Below, piece after piece: positions 1-8,515 of a DNA stretch of 32,463 bases. The notes under the pieces were generated by a model. It ran no database searches, had not been told where the DNA came from, and worked only from the letters and a program-made list of their open reading frames with translations. The stretch is from Candidatus Woesearchaeota archaeon (lineage in GTDB: Archaea; Nanobdellota; Nanobdellia; Woesearchaeales; DSVV01). The stretch is from positions 1 through 32,463 of the forward strand of contig JABHXF010000008.1 in NCBI GenBank assembly GCA_018657385.1, given 5' to 3'. Each line of letters starts with the position of its first letter. Within the stretch, counting starts at the first letter, position 1. Made by a program: the position numbers and the translations under genes.

Positions 1-23
1 AAAATAATTAATTTAATTATTGT

Positions 24-140
24 AGGAAAAACAACACCACAACTGACAGCAGACGGCCATTTTACTTCGTAAAATGTCCTACCAGCCACTCCGAAGGAGC
101 CATCCCTCGGCTGGTCTGCGTCAATGGTGATGTTTTTCCT
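24..140 (-). repeat. Branched palindromic element, copy 1 (three-way junction family)
   Basis: The outer arms AGGAAAAACAACACCAC and the AATGGTGATGTTTTTCCT side pair almost fully. Inside, GCAGAC pairs with GTCTGC. Read on the minus strand there follow hairpin 1 (CCAGCC...GGCTGG with an inner CTCC-TTCG-GAG) and hairpin 2 (11 bp, loop GAA), the latter set between TAGG and CCGTCTGC. The same order and the TAGG/CCGTC edges recur at 146-260, 16452-16562, 18407-18506, 25615-25700 and 32381-32463. It lies downstream of the platform gene. It could be a MITE/REP-like DNA element or a structured RNA; no ORF is present. Confidence 0.8.
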
Positions 141-145
141 AAAGG

Positions 146-260
146 AAAAATTCAACAACAATGGTGGAGATGCGACAGGGGTTGTCCCTTCGGGATGTTG
201 CATAGGGCAAATTCTTTAAGAATTTGACCGTCTCCCATCATTATTGTTGTTGGATTTTTT
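146..260 (+). repeat. Branched palindromic element, copy 2
   Basis: The closing stem is AAAAATTCAACAACAATGG against CATTATTGTTGTTGGATTTTTT. Hairpin 1 is GCGACA...TGTTGC enclosing a CCCTTCGGG tip. Hairpin 2 (GGGCAAATTC/GAATTTGACC) is bordered by ATAGG and ACCGTCTCC, and the last bases pair with GGAGA of the left arm. It sits six bases from copy 1 but in the opposite orientation. The remainder of 1-306 holds no gene that can be supported. Confidence 0.8.
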
Positions 261-306
261 GGCCCCATACTTAATATATTCATAAAATTAAGAACTAAAT
301 TAACCC

Positions 307-2487
307 CTAAATTCCAGAAGTAAAGATTGTGCCTATTACCATTGTTGCAACTACATTGAATATTATCATAACAATTAAACTAATTGCAGCATACAATATT
401 GTGCTTCTGATTAAGTTTCTTCCTAATAAATAAGATTTACTCAAGTTGTCTGCACCATTTTCTATACCATTGACCATTACTGTTAATATGTAAATAATTT
501 GTACAACATAAAGACCAATTACAATCTGGAAAAAATAAGTTGGAATACCCATTCCAAATAAATCATTAACTCCTGCTCCCATTGGAACACCTTCTCCTCC
601 TTGTCCTTTAAGTAATGGTCCTAACTTACCAAGAATATTGGTAATCATAGAAGTAATACCAATTACAATGCCAGCAATTGCAGGAGTCATAACACTAATT
701 TGAGATTTCATTGAAGAAATAACATCTGCTAATAAATCTTTTAATCTTTCATCAACTCTATGGATCTCTTTAATATATCTTGAAATATTAATTAAAGCTT
801 GTGCTGCAACTTTTGGTCCTTTTTTAACAGATTGAACAAGAACTTTCATTGAACTTGTTATCATATTAGAAGGGAAAGATAATATTGCACCAACTTTAGG
901 ATTGAAAATTGCTTCTTCTATTCCTAATCCTAATTTGTTAATATTGATACTAACTTTTTCAAAGAATTTACCTGGTTCTGTATCTTGCATCATTGATGAT
1001 ACCCTACCAAAGGCTGTCTCAGCTGGTATTCCATCCCCTAATCTATTACCTAATTGAAATATTCCAGATGCAAATTCATTTTCTAATTTTTTTGCTCTAT
1101 TTCTTATCTCAATTACATTTTTCGACTTAAGTTTATAATAATAACCTAAGCTTATTGCTATCCCTAATGGAATCATTAAACTTAATATTGAAGAGAAAAT
1201 TCCAAAAGGACCTACTAATTCTCCTGTTGTATCATTTTCTCTATAATCTAAGAAACAATATGGTTTGTTGCAAGCAGAAGTTTTATCTCCAGCTGGACCA
1301 ATGCCCCAATCACTCATTCCCGCCATATTAGCAATTAAAGGGAAAAAACCAATTAATAAAAATATAACTGCTATGAAAATACAAATATGTAATGGTTTAA
1401 TATTTATTTCTCTACTAAAAAAATTAACCTTATTTTGTTTTAATGAAGGTAACATTTTTGTAACATCTGTATCTCCATAACCCGAAGGTCTTTGTGCAAG
1501 AATAGTCATTCCTAAATACATAACTCCTAATGGCAGTAAAACATTATAGAATACTCCAATGTAATACCATTTAACACCCCCTATAAAACTTACAAGTAAA
1601 GGTAATATAACTAATCCTAATATTGGTAAAACTACCCCTAACATGTGCAACATTGTTATAGGTGATTTTAGATTATGAGCATAATGCAACATTTTTTCAT
1701 ATGTTTCGTCTAGAATTACATCTAATGATTTTTCTAATAATTCAAGTCTTCTTGATTCTCCACTTTCATAAAGTGATGATTCAATTAAATGAAATGCTTC
1801 AATAAACTCTATATTATATTTCCGCCATTTTTCTAAATAATGATCCATTGAATCTTTTACATTATTGTATTTTTGTGTTTCAACATCCCATAAAACTTTT
1901 CTTAGATCTAAAGATAATGGTCCAGTTAAATGATCTGCAGCAAATTTAATTGCTAATTCTAAATTGGGTGTATGCCTCATATATGTAACTAAATAAAAAA
2001 TACATAATATCATCTCATTACTAGCCTTCATTCTAAAAGTCGTGGCAATAACATTTGGATAATTTCTTAATGGGAACATTAATATTGCAGCTGTTAATAA
2101 ACTAACAACAATAAAAAAAGTTGAAGAAGGTTTTCCTAATAATCCTGGTATAAAAATACCTAACATTACTCCTAGTAATCCTATTGTAACTGGTGCAAGA
2201 ATTGAAAAACTAGTTGTACCTGCAGGATCAACTTTAAGATGTGCTGTATCAATTGATTCTTGTAATTGATCTGATTCTTTTTTGTCTGGTTTTAATTTGA
2301 TAAGTTTTCCAGAAAAACCACATAATTTTTCATAAATAGATGCACTTGCAGGCATCATCTCTTTTCTAAATGTTTCATAATCAGCAGAAGTAATTGGTTT
2401 ATCACTACCCTTTACAGTTGGACCTAGTTCACTCTCTAATTTACCCTTATATCTTTCCAGTAAGTCCTGGACTTCTTGTGAAGTCAT
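307..2487 (-). CDS. Type IV pilus/archaellum-like platform membrane protein with two T2SF domains
   Basis: This 726-residue protein is a polytopic platform of the TadC/FlaJ (GspF) superfamily, expected in the cytoplasmic membrane where it couples the pilus ATPase to pilin assembly. Hydrophobic segments lie near residues 95-140, 282-330, 365-392, 427-455, 602-625, 650-675 and 690-720. Two soluble helical regions (about 160-275 and 470-600) each have the T2SF look, so the protein appears to carry two T2SF units in one chain; about 300 residues is usual for a single-unit GspF. It follows the ATPase gene by 46 bp on the same strand, so co-transcription is likely. No good Shine-Dalgarno precedes the ATG, which suggests translational coupling. 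Family assignment is firm; which pilus it builds is not visible here. Confidence 0.85.
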   Translation of the reverse strand: MTSQEVQDLLERYKGKLESELGPTVKGSDKPITSADYETFRKEMMPASASIYEKLCGFSGKLIKLKPDKKESDQLQESIDTAHLKVDPAGTTSFSILAPVTIGLLGVMLGIFIPGLLGKPSSTFFIVVSLLTAAILMFPLRNYPNVIATTFRMKASNEMILCIFYLVTYMRHTPNLELAIKFAADHLTGPLSLDLRKVLWDVETQKYNNVKDSMDHYLEKWRKYNIEFIEAFHLIESSLYESGESRRLELLEKSLDVILDETYEKMLHYAHNLKSPITMLHMLGVVLPILGLVILPLLVSFIGGVKWYYIGVFYNVLLPLGVMYLGMTILAQRPSGYGDTDVTKMLPSLKQNKVNFFSREINIKPLHICIFIAVIFLLIGFFPLIANMAGMSDWGIGPAGDKTSACNKPYCFLDYRENDTTGELVGPFGIFSSILSLMIPLGIAISLGYYYKLKSKNVIEIRNRAKKLENEFASGIFQLGNRLGDGIPAETAFGRVSSMMQDTEPGKFFEKVSININKLGLGIEEAIFNPKVGAILSFPSNMITSSMKVLVQSVKKGPKVAAQALINISRYIKEIHRVDERLKDLLADVISSMKSQISVMTPAIAGIVIGITSMITNILGKLGPLLKGQGGEGVPMGAGVNDLFGMGIPTYFFQIVIGLYVVQIIYILTVMVNGIENGADNLSKSYLLGRNLIRSTILYAAISLIVMIIFNVVATMVIGTIFTSGI

Positions 2488-2533
2488 GTTTACAACTTTT
2501 TATTTTTGTTTTTTTCATGCTTGGTCTAAGTTA

Positions 2534-4822
2534 TTACTGTTTTTTTCTTAATTCTCTTTTTAACCATTCATACCATTCAAAAAATATTTTTTTACTATCT
2601 AATTTTCCTGTTTCATTTTTTACTTTTCCTGAAATATTATGGAACATATCATTTGATCTAATAACAAATTCTGCTTCTAATATGTTTGGGTCTTTAACTC
2701 TTTCAGCTTCATCAACTAATGTTTTTTTGATTTTTCCTCTTAACATTATATTATCCCAAACAGAATCCCAATCACCTGCAAAATCTTTAATATTACCTGC
2801 TATTGCTTTTAATACGTCTGATTCACCATTTTGTAAATCATCAGTAACTTCTAATTCATCTGTGTCTGCATTATATTTCATTAAATCTACAAATCCACCT
2901 TCTGCTAATGGATCGTTTTCCCAATGTTTTCTTACTTCTGTAATTTGAGTAACTCTTCTAAATTTATGTAAACCATCTGCACTTTTTATTGGATTTGCAA
3001 CAATACAAACATCAGTTGCCTTAAAACTTGTTTTTGGAATTCCAATATCATTAACAACTCTATCATAAATTCCATATGGACTATCACTGTGGATAGTTCC
3101 TGCAACAACATTTGCAGCTGCTCCTACTCTCATTGCTTCAAAAAGTGCTACTGCTTCCTTGCTTCTAATTTCTCCTACTATTAATGCAGAATCTCCTAAT
3201 CTTAATGTAGTTCTGATTCCAGTTGAAGCATCTATCTCTGTTGATTCTTTTGCTAATGCTGATGCAACTTTCATTGATTGAATATTAAAACCAAGTTCTC
3301 TTAATGGTTTAGTTGGTAATTCTAATGTATCTTCAATTGTAATAATTCTGTATTTTCTCATAATTTCAACTAACATTGCACTTAATAATGAACTTTTTCC
3401 TGCACTTCTTGTTCCAGCAATTAACATTGTTCTTGTTCCGTCTACTAAAAAGCTAAGCAATCCAGCTGCAGTTGGATTTATCATTTTGTATTTAATAAAT
3501 AATGGCAAGGTCCATGGTTTATCTCTGTGACGTCTAAATGAGTATGCTAATCCTGTTGGGTTTAATGGCTTTGTAATTACAGCAACTCTTGTAGAAGCAC
3601 TAGGTAATTCAAGTTCTGTATCTAATATTGGATTTGCTTCATCTAATGGTCTTCCAGATATTAATCTTAACTTAGATGCCCAACCTTCTGATTCATTTTT
3701 TGTTGGGACTATATTTGTATAACAATCACCATGGTCTCCATGTACAATAAACATAGGTATTTTACCTAATGGACTATTAATGGATATATCTTGTACTTTT
3801 TCGTCTTGTAGTAATACTTCAATTAGTCCAAAACCAACTGTGTATCTAACTAGTATTTCTGTTAATTTATCAATTTCTTTTGTTCTTAACATTATATTTT
3901 TTGATTTTGATAGTTCTTCCATTAAATCATGACCAATGTTATAGAAAACTTGTCGCATTCTTTCTGGATCTGTAAACTCTTCTTCTCTTGGTTTATGTTC
4001 AGCCATTATTTTTCTAGCTAAATCTAATAATTCATATTTATCCTCTGTTAATTTAAACTCAGGTGGCATTAAATGATAAAGAATTTTAATGTCATCTGAA
4101 AATTTGAAAACTGTAACGTCAGTATCATCTCCAATTGTATAACTATCAATTTCTTCTGCATCTGGTGGGATAGTTGCCATTAATTTTGTAAACATAAAAT
4201 CAGGTTTAATTGTTGGAGTAAATATATAACGATAAATGCTTCTATCTCCTACTTTATATCCAGGGAGGTAAGGTTTAGCATGTTCAATTAAACTTGTTTT
4301 ATCTAATAATGATATTAAATATGAAATAATTGAAGAATATCTTTTTACAATCTCTCCGAATTTTGGATCTGTAACTTTCTCTATGTCTATTCTTTCTCTT
4401 CTTAATGCTCTTGTTAAATCAACATAAGCTCCAATTGGATCACTTTTTAACATTTTAAATGAAAGATTTTGAAGCTCTGCATATTTTTGGTTAATGTACT
4501 GAACATTTTGTTGACCTAAACCAAGTGCATTATAACTAAAAATATTTTTTTCTCTTGATATTTTTTTATAAATATCTGCAATCTCTACTAATATTTTAGT
4601 TTGTCCATAATCATATTCGTATTCACGCTTTTGAGAAAAAACAATTTTTGTAATACCACTAACTTGAGTTAAAACATCCATTACTTTAGACATGACTGTA
4701 TCATAATCTTCTATTGAAGGGGAAAAGCTAATTCCTTCTACATAAATGTATAGGATATTTTCTTCTCCCTCTCTTATAACATCATGTTCCCAATCTTTTT
4801 TCCCTTCGTAAAGTCCTGGCAT
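2534..4822 (-). CDS. Type II/IV secretion (GspE/TadA/FlaI-type) ATPase
   Basis: A 762-residue hexameric secretion ATPase that would power assembly of a type IV pilus-like structure at the inner face of the membrane. Visible parts are a long N-terminal domain (about 1-330), the linker domain, then a Walker A of the form AGTRSAGKSS near residue 470, an Asp-box region (TIEDTLELP), a Walker B-like stretch (ALIVGEIRSKEA, with Glu as usual in this family) and the His box GTIHSDSP. The Walker A ends in KSS rather than the commoner KTT. The C-terminal 150 residues are charged and less typical. The start is supported by GAGGT five to ten bases upstream of the ATG. It forms an operon with the downstream platform gene; no pilin or prepilin peptidase gene is in the window, but 28343-32218 encodes a protein with a pilin-like N terminus. 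Confidence 0.9.
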   Translation of the reverse strand: MPGLYEGKKDWEHDVIREGEENILYIYVEGISFSPSIEDYDTVMSKVMDVLTQVSGITKIVFSQKREYEYDYGQTKILVEIADIYKKISREKNIFSYNALGLGQQNVQYINQKYAELQNLSFKMLKSDPIGAYVDLTRALRRERIDIEKVTDPKFGEIVKRYSSIISYLISLLDKTSLIEHAKPYLPGYKVGDRSIYRYIFTPTIKPDFMFTKLMATIPPDAEEIDSYTIGDDTDVTVFKFSDDIKILYHLMPPEFKLTEDKYELLDLARKIMAEHKPREEEFTDPERMRQVFYNIGHDLMEELSKSKNIMLRTKEIDKLTEILVRYTVGFGLIEVLLQDEKVQDISINSPLGKIPMFIVHGDHGDCYTNIVPTKNESEGWASKLRLISGRPLDEANPILDTELELPSASTRVAVITKPLNPTGLAYSFRRHRDKPWTLPLFIKYKMINPTAAGLLSFLVDGTRTMLIAGTRSAGKSSLLSAMLVEIMRKYRIITIEDTLELPTKPLRELGFNIQSMKVASALAKESTEIDASTGIRTTLRLGDSALIVGEIRSKEAVALFEAMRVGAAANVVAGTIHSDSPYGIYDRVVNDIGIPKTSFKATDVCIVANPIKSADGLHKFRRVTQITEVRKHWENDPLAEGGFVDLMKYNADTDELEVTDDLQNGESDVLKAIAGNIKDFAGDWDSVWDNIMLRGKIKKTLVDEAERVKDPNILEAEFVIRSNDMFHNISGKVKNETGKLDSKKIFFEWYEWLKRELRKKQ

Positions 4823-4875
4823 AGTTTACCTCTTATTTAGTATAATAAATTTTAATAATTTTTCAGTGTTAATAA

Positions 4876-5025
4876 TTATTTTAGTTCTTTCCTCAATTTC
4901 TCTAATGCTATTTCAATTAAGTGAGATTTGTTTCTAAACTTAGTCTTATCTTTTAATTTTTCATTGACCCATTTAATTAGATCTTCATCTATTGTTGCAG
5001 AAATTGGCTTCTTAATTAATAACAC
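4876..5025 (-). CDS. Small ribbon-helix-helix (CopG/Arc-like) DNA-binding protein
   Basis: A 49-codon frame starting at GTG and ending TAA. The product begins VLLIKKPISATIDEDLIKWV and ends with KSHLIEIALEKLRKELK. The order beta strand (KKPISATID), helix (EDLIKWVNEKLK), turn with KTKFRNKS, helix (HLIEIALEKLRKEL) is the classic RHH_1 pattern; the RNKSHLIEIAL part matches the R-S-x-LI-x-x-AL consensus. RHH proteins bind DNA as dimers through the strand. An in-frame stop lies 12 codons upstream of the GTG and no ATG is available, so GTG (or a later codon) is the start. It is divergent from the glycosyltransferase pair and lies 53 bp upstream of the secretion ATPase on the same strand, so it could regulate either. 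Targets are unknown. Confidence 0.7.
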   Translation of the reverse strand: MLLIKKPISATIDEDLIKWVNEKLKDKTKFRNKSHLIEIALEKLRKELK

Positions 5026-5461
5026 CCCATGGTGTTTTTAATTTGAGTTTTGACATATAAAGCTTTTGTTTCATTTTTGTGTAGTAGTTTTTTGAATATG
5101 ATTATTTCACTTTTGTATTTCATTAGTGATTGTAAGATTCAATTGATAATAAAAGGAGAAAAATAGCGGGAAGGGGTCCTCACATTATTTTCTCCTGCCA
5201 AAAATGGCCAGTACACACTATATTATAATATATAGTTTATAAATGTTTCTATACTTTCTACTATAAAATATATTTTATAATATCTTCTTGTTTTTTTAAT
5301 AATTTGAACTTCCAATAAATTTAAAAATAGAACTATTATTCTTCGCTCTTAATATTCATATAAAATGAACTATTTATAGTATTAATCAAATATTGTGTTT
5401 TCAAATAATTGAGAAGTGTAAAATATGCTTTTAAACAAAAAAATTAAATGAAGATGATAAA
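5026..5461. promoter_or_regulatory. Divergent intergenic region with hairpin (5155-5195)
   Basis: This 436-bp gap separates the small RHH gene from the glycosyltransferase pair. It is very AT-rich, with TATATTATAATATATAG at about 5218-5234 and further TATA-like runs, so promoters in both directions are plausible. At 5155-5195 GGAGAAAAATA pairs with TTATTTTCTCC across a 19-base loop containing GGGAAGGGGTCC, a GC-rich island in an AT-rich gap. It does not show the TAGG/CCGTC edges of the main repeat family. I see no further gene. Confidence 0.4.
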
Positions 5462-6634
5462 ATGAATCTACTAGTAATTGCCCCACCTACCTTACCTGTG
5501 CCTCCTTTTGAAGGATATGGTGGAACCCAAAGGGGAATTCATGATTTTTTAAAATATATGCCTGCACATGGACACAAAATTCATTTAATTGCACCTGGGG
5601 ATTCCGATGTAAGTGATTTAGAAAATGTTATTCTACATCCAGGTACTGAATTTGCAACTCGCGGTGAACATATTTCTGTAAGCGAGAGAAGAAAATTAAA
5701 CTTAGAAAAAGAATATAGGATGAATGCATTATTTCTTGTTTCAGATCTTATTACATCAGAGAAAATTGATCTTATTAATAGTAGACTTCCTCAACCTGAT
5801 TTTCTTAATGAATTAAAGGAAGGGACAAGGGACATTCCTGTTGTTACTAGCTTACATACTTTTAATAGTAGTCCTGGAAAAGTTAAAGTTTTGAATAGAT
5901 TAGGTGATCGATTTCATTTCACTGCTCATTGTTTTAATCATATGGCACAATATGGTGATTTACAAAATGTTCAAGTTCTTCCATATGGGATTGATGTTTC
6001 TGCTTACCCTTATTCACCTTTAGTTCTTTCACAAGCTGATTCTGATCCTGGTTTAGATGTTTTGCGTAATATTAAAGAAAATGGTAAAGATTATTTTATT
6101 ATTGTTGGCAGAATATCACAAAAAAAAGGACAGAAAACTGCAATAGAACTCGTATTAAATGAAACTGATGATGATATAATTATTGCAGGTACCCCAATTG
6201 AAAGAGGAAAAGGCAAAGGTGGTTCTAAATATTTAAGAGATCAAATTGAACCTTATCTAGAATCTGAGAGGGTTCATTATTTTGGGAACGCTAATGAAGA
6301 TGAAAAAAAAGATCTATTAAAATATTCTAAGGGCTTTTTATTCCTTTCAGGTTTTGAAGATAGAAGTTGGAAAGAACCTTTTGGAAGAGTAATAGTAGAA
6401 GCAATGGCATGTGGTGTTCCTGTTTTAGCTTTTAATTATGGTTCAGCTACTGAGATTGTGGATACTGGAAATAGTGGTTTTTTATTTGATAATCTTGAGG
6501 AAGCAAAATCCTTAATTGGGCATTTAAGTGAATTAGAGAGGTATAGTTGTAGACAAGGGGCTGAAACTAGTTTTGATGCTAAACGTGTTGCTTCTGATTA
6601 TCATAAATTATTTACTCAGGTAGTAGGGAATTAA
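5462..6634 (+). CDS. GT4-family glycosyltransferase
   Basis: A 390-residue GT-B fold enzyme that would transfer a sugar from a nucleotide donor to a lipid or protein acceptor at the cytoplasmic side of the membrane. The N terminus has the first Rossmann strand and a Gly loop (LLVIAPPTLPVPPFEGYGGTQR). Near residues 305-318 is the GT4 signature EPFGRVIVEAMACG with the E-x7-E pair, followed by VPVLAFNYGSATEIV. There is no signal peptide. The next gene, also a GT-B glycosyltransferase, begins three bases after the stop, so the two form an operon, probably for surface glycan synthesis. Donor and acceptor cannot be read from sequence. Confidence 0.9.
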   Translation: MNLLVIAPPTLPVPPFEGYGGTQRGIHDFLKYMPAHGHKIHLIAPGDSDVSDLENVILHPGTEFATRGEHISVSERRKLNLEKEYRMNALFLVSDLITSEKIDLINSRLPQPDFLNELKEGTRDIPVVTSLHTFNSSPGKVKVLNRLGDRFHFTAHCFNHMAQYGDLQNVQVLPYGIDVSAYPYSPLVLSQADSDPGLDVLRNIKENGKDYFIIVGRISQKKGQKTAIELVLNETDDDIIIAGTPIERGKGKGGSKYLRDQIEPYLESERVHYFGNANEDEKKDLLKYSKGFLFLSGFEDRSWKEPFGRVIVEAMACGVPVLAFNYGSATEIVDTGNSGFLFDNLEEAKSLIGHLSELERYSCRQGAETSFDAKRVASDYHKLFTQVVGN

Positions 6635-6637
6635 ATA

Positions 6638-7828
6638 ATGGTAGAGAAAAAATTAAGAGTCTTAGCTTATTCTTGTAATGGGACTGGAATGGGACATATT
6701 ACAAGAACAATGGCAATATCTAGAAGAATTAAATCTCTTGCAAAAGCTGCAAATATTGATCCTGAAATATTTTTATTAACCAGCAGTGAAGCAGTTAGTG
6801 TTGCTCATAGAGAAAAATTTATTAGTTTTAAAATACCGTCTTATCATCTTATTAAAAGACTTCTTCCTGAATTTATGGGTGAATTTCGAAATGCTCAAAA
6901 TAATTTTGAAGGGGTTGCTCAAAGAGTGTCTCTTTCAATAATGGAAGAAATTAATCCAGATATATTGATACTTGACAACAACACAACAGGATATTTAAAG
7001 GAGTTTATGGTTTCAGATATTCTTGATAGAGTCCATACTCCTGTTTTTATTTATAGAGAAAGAAGGAGTGAAAGGGTTACTTCAGATTTTCTAGATTACA
7101 TGCCTAAATATAATGTTATTATTGCTCCACATCCTGAGGGAACTCAACTGATTGTTCCCACTGGGTTAGAAGATAGGTTACATCATGTTGGAAATATTAT
7201 GATTAGAGACAAAAGTGAAGCATTAGATCGAGAAAGAGTTCAATCAACTTTTCAAATGGATCCAGATTGCTCTAATATTTATGTGACTGCCGGTGGTGGT
7301 GGTGATAAAAAACATAATGGTACTATTGCTAAGATTATTGATTCAATTGGAACAGATGATGTTATGATATATGTTGGTTTAGGTACCTTACATCAAGGAC
7401 AACGTCCTGCATTTGGAGAAAGAGGAAGGGTTATAGTTCATTATCCAATTGTAGAAATGTTTAATGGCTTTGATGGGGCTGTTAGTGCTGCAGGATATAA
7501 TTCTGTGAGTGAATTATTGCATTTAGGTGTTCCAACAATTCTTTATCCTCAAAAAAGGAATGTTGATGATCAAGAATCAAGAGTAGAAAGATTAAATGAA
7601 ATAGGTGCTGTTATTGGTATTGATAATGTCAATAATCCTGATAGCTTAAAAGAAGCCTTTGAAAAAATAAGAGATCCTATTGTTGCTGCAGAATTAAGAA
7701 AAACAGCAATGGCGACTGTTCCTCACAATGGTGCATGGAAAGCTGCATATAGAATATTAGAAGACATTGCAACTGATTCTCAACTAAAACAAATGAGGGA
7801 TCAATATTCACATAAATTAAATCTTTAA
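6638..7828 (+). CDS. MurG/GT28-like glycosyltransferase
   Basis: A 396-residue protein with the MurG-type N-terminal glycine motif (CNGTGMGHITRTMAISRRI, residues about 13-31), a central GGGGDKKHNG loop starting the second Rossmann domain (about 217-226), and the donor-binding region SAAGYNSVSELLHLGVPTIL (about 286-305) followed by PQ and a QE pair (DDQESRVERL). This matches the family of N-acetylglucosaminyl transferase-like proteins that use UDP-sugars. Archaea lack murein, so a role in lipid-linked or surface glycan assembly together with the upstream GT4 enzyme is the likely one. It is translationally close to that gene (3-base gap). Confidence 0.85.
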   Translation: MVEKKLRVLAYSCNGTGMGHITRTMAISRRIKSLAKAANIDPEIFLLTSSEAVSVAHREKFISFKIPSYHLIKRLLPEFMGEFRNAQNNFEGVAQRVSLSIMEEINPDILILDNNTTGYLKEFMVSDILDRVHTPVFIYRERRSERVTSDFLDYMPKYNVIIAPHPEGTQLIVPTGLEDRLHHVGNIMIRDKSEALDRERVQSTFQMDPDCSNIYVTAGGGGDKKHNGTIAKIIDSIGTDDVMIYVGLGTLHQGQRPAFGERGRVIVHYPIVEMFNGFDGAVSAAGYNSVSELLHLGVPTILYPQKRNVDDQESRVERLNEIGAVIGIDNVNNPDSLKEAFEKIRDPIVAAELRKTAMATVPHNGAWKAAYRILEDIATDSQLKQMRDQYSHKLNL

Positions 7829-7915
7829 TTGATTTATTCTTTCTTTTTTAATTTAATAATGAAAATTAAACAGATTTTAAGTTTTATTGTGCTATTATTA
7901 CTATTGATTTCATAA

Positions 7916-7927
7916 GTTTTATATATC
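7916..7927 (+). promoter_or_regulatory. TATA box of a leaderless gene
   Basis: GTTTTATATATC is centred about 29 bp before the ATG at 7951, with no Shine-Dalgarno between them. This spacing fits archaeal transcription starting at or next to the start codon. Confidence 0.55.
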
Positions 7928-7950
7928 TTGAATGTGTTAAGGATTATACA

Positions 7951-8256
7951 ATGGAACCTATACAATATTCTGGAATCGGAGATTTAAATGAAGAAGAAAG
8001 AGATATATTAAATGAAATCTCTTCAAAGAACCATGAAAAAATTCAAACTTTGTTACAGGATGAACAAACTTCTATTTCTGTGCACATAAAAACATACAGA
8101 GAAAAAGAAGAAAAGAAAAAATATTCTGTTACTGTTAAAGCAACTGATCCTAAAAATATGTTCAGATCAGGAACAAGTGGGTGGATACTAGCAAATGCAT
8201 TAAATGAAGCATTTGATAAGGTAACAACTGAAATAAAAAATCACTTTAGGATGTGA
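7951..8256 (+). CDS. Small RaiA/HPF-like conserved protein (tentative)
   Basis: A 101-residue cytoplasmic protein. It shows helix (NEEERDILNEISSKNHEKIQ), two to three strands (TSISVHIKTYREKEE, KKYSVTVKATDP) and a C-terminal helix (ILANALNEAFDKVTTEIKNHF). The order, and the AL-x-x-AFDK-x-x-x-EI pattern of the last helix, resemble ribosome hibernation factors (RaiA/HPF), where the same place reads D-x-AI-D-K-L-x-x-Q. The resemblance is by eye and the protein could instead be an unrelated alpha-beta domain. It is a single-gene leaderless unit, and its stop codon directly abuts a palindromic element at 8257. Confidence 0.5.
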   Translation: MEPIQYSGIGDLNEEERDILNEISSKNHEKIQTLLQDEQTSISVHIKTYREKEEKKKYSVTVKATDPKNMFRSGTSGWILANALNEAFDKVTTEIKNHFRM

Positions 8257-8327
8257 TTTCAAATTAAAGCCCTAAGACTACATCTTTCAAGTTGTGGATG
8301 TATGGCACAGTTCGCTTTAATTTGAAA
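8257..8327. repeat. Palindromic intergenic element 4a
   Basis: Fourteen-base arms TTTCAAATTAAAGC and GCTTTAATTTGAAA are perfect inverted repeats that begin right after the stop codon at 8256. Between them CTACATC can pair with GATGTATG. It lies between convergent genes and could act as a bidirectional terminator or be a repeat-family relative without the TAGG/CCGTC edges. Confidence 0.65.
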
Positions 8328-8332
8328 GAATG

Positions 8333-8470
8333 AAAATTTGCCTATTAATTTACAAGCCACTAGTACAACAAAATGCGTAATATTTTGTGCACAGCTGAGC
8401 TATGCTCAGGTTGTGCTCCATGCTTCAGCATGGAGATAGTTGGCGAGACAATTTAAAATTGGCAAATTTT
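8333..8470. repeat. Multi-branched palindromic element 4b
   Basis: Closing arms AAAATTTGCC and GGCAAATTTT enclose at least three perfect hairpins: CAAAAT...ATTTTG, CTGAGC-TAT-GCTCAG inside CACAG...TTGTG, and CTCCATGC-TTCA-GCATGGAG. The result is a four-way or five-way branched fold of 138 bp between convergent genes. No coding frame is evident. Confidence 0.7.
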
Positions 8471-8515
8471 GATTATTTTTACTTTTTTTTAATTTTTCTA
8501 TTATTCTAAAATATT

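Noticed and set aside
1265-1480. A 71-codon plus-strand frame inside the platform gene
   Set aside because: It is antisense to a conserved membrane protein and has no ribosome site or family likeness.
8333-8470. CRISPR array or riboswitch
   Set aside because: Hairpins are of different sequence and spacing, no repeat-spacer order, and the element lies after, not before, both genes.
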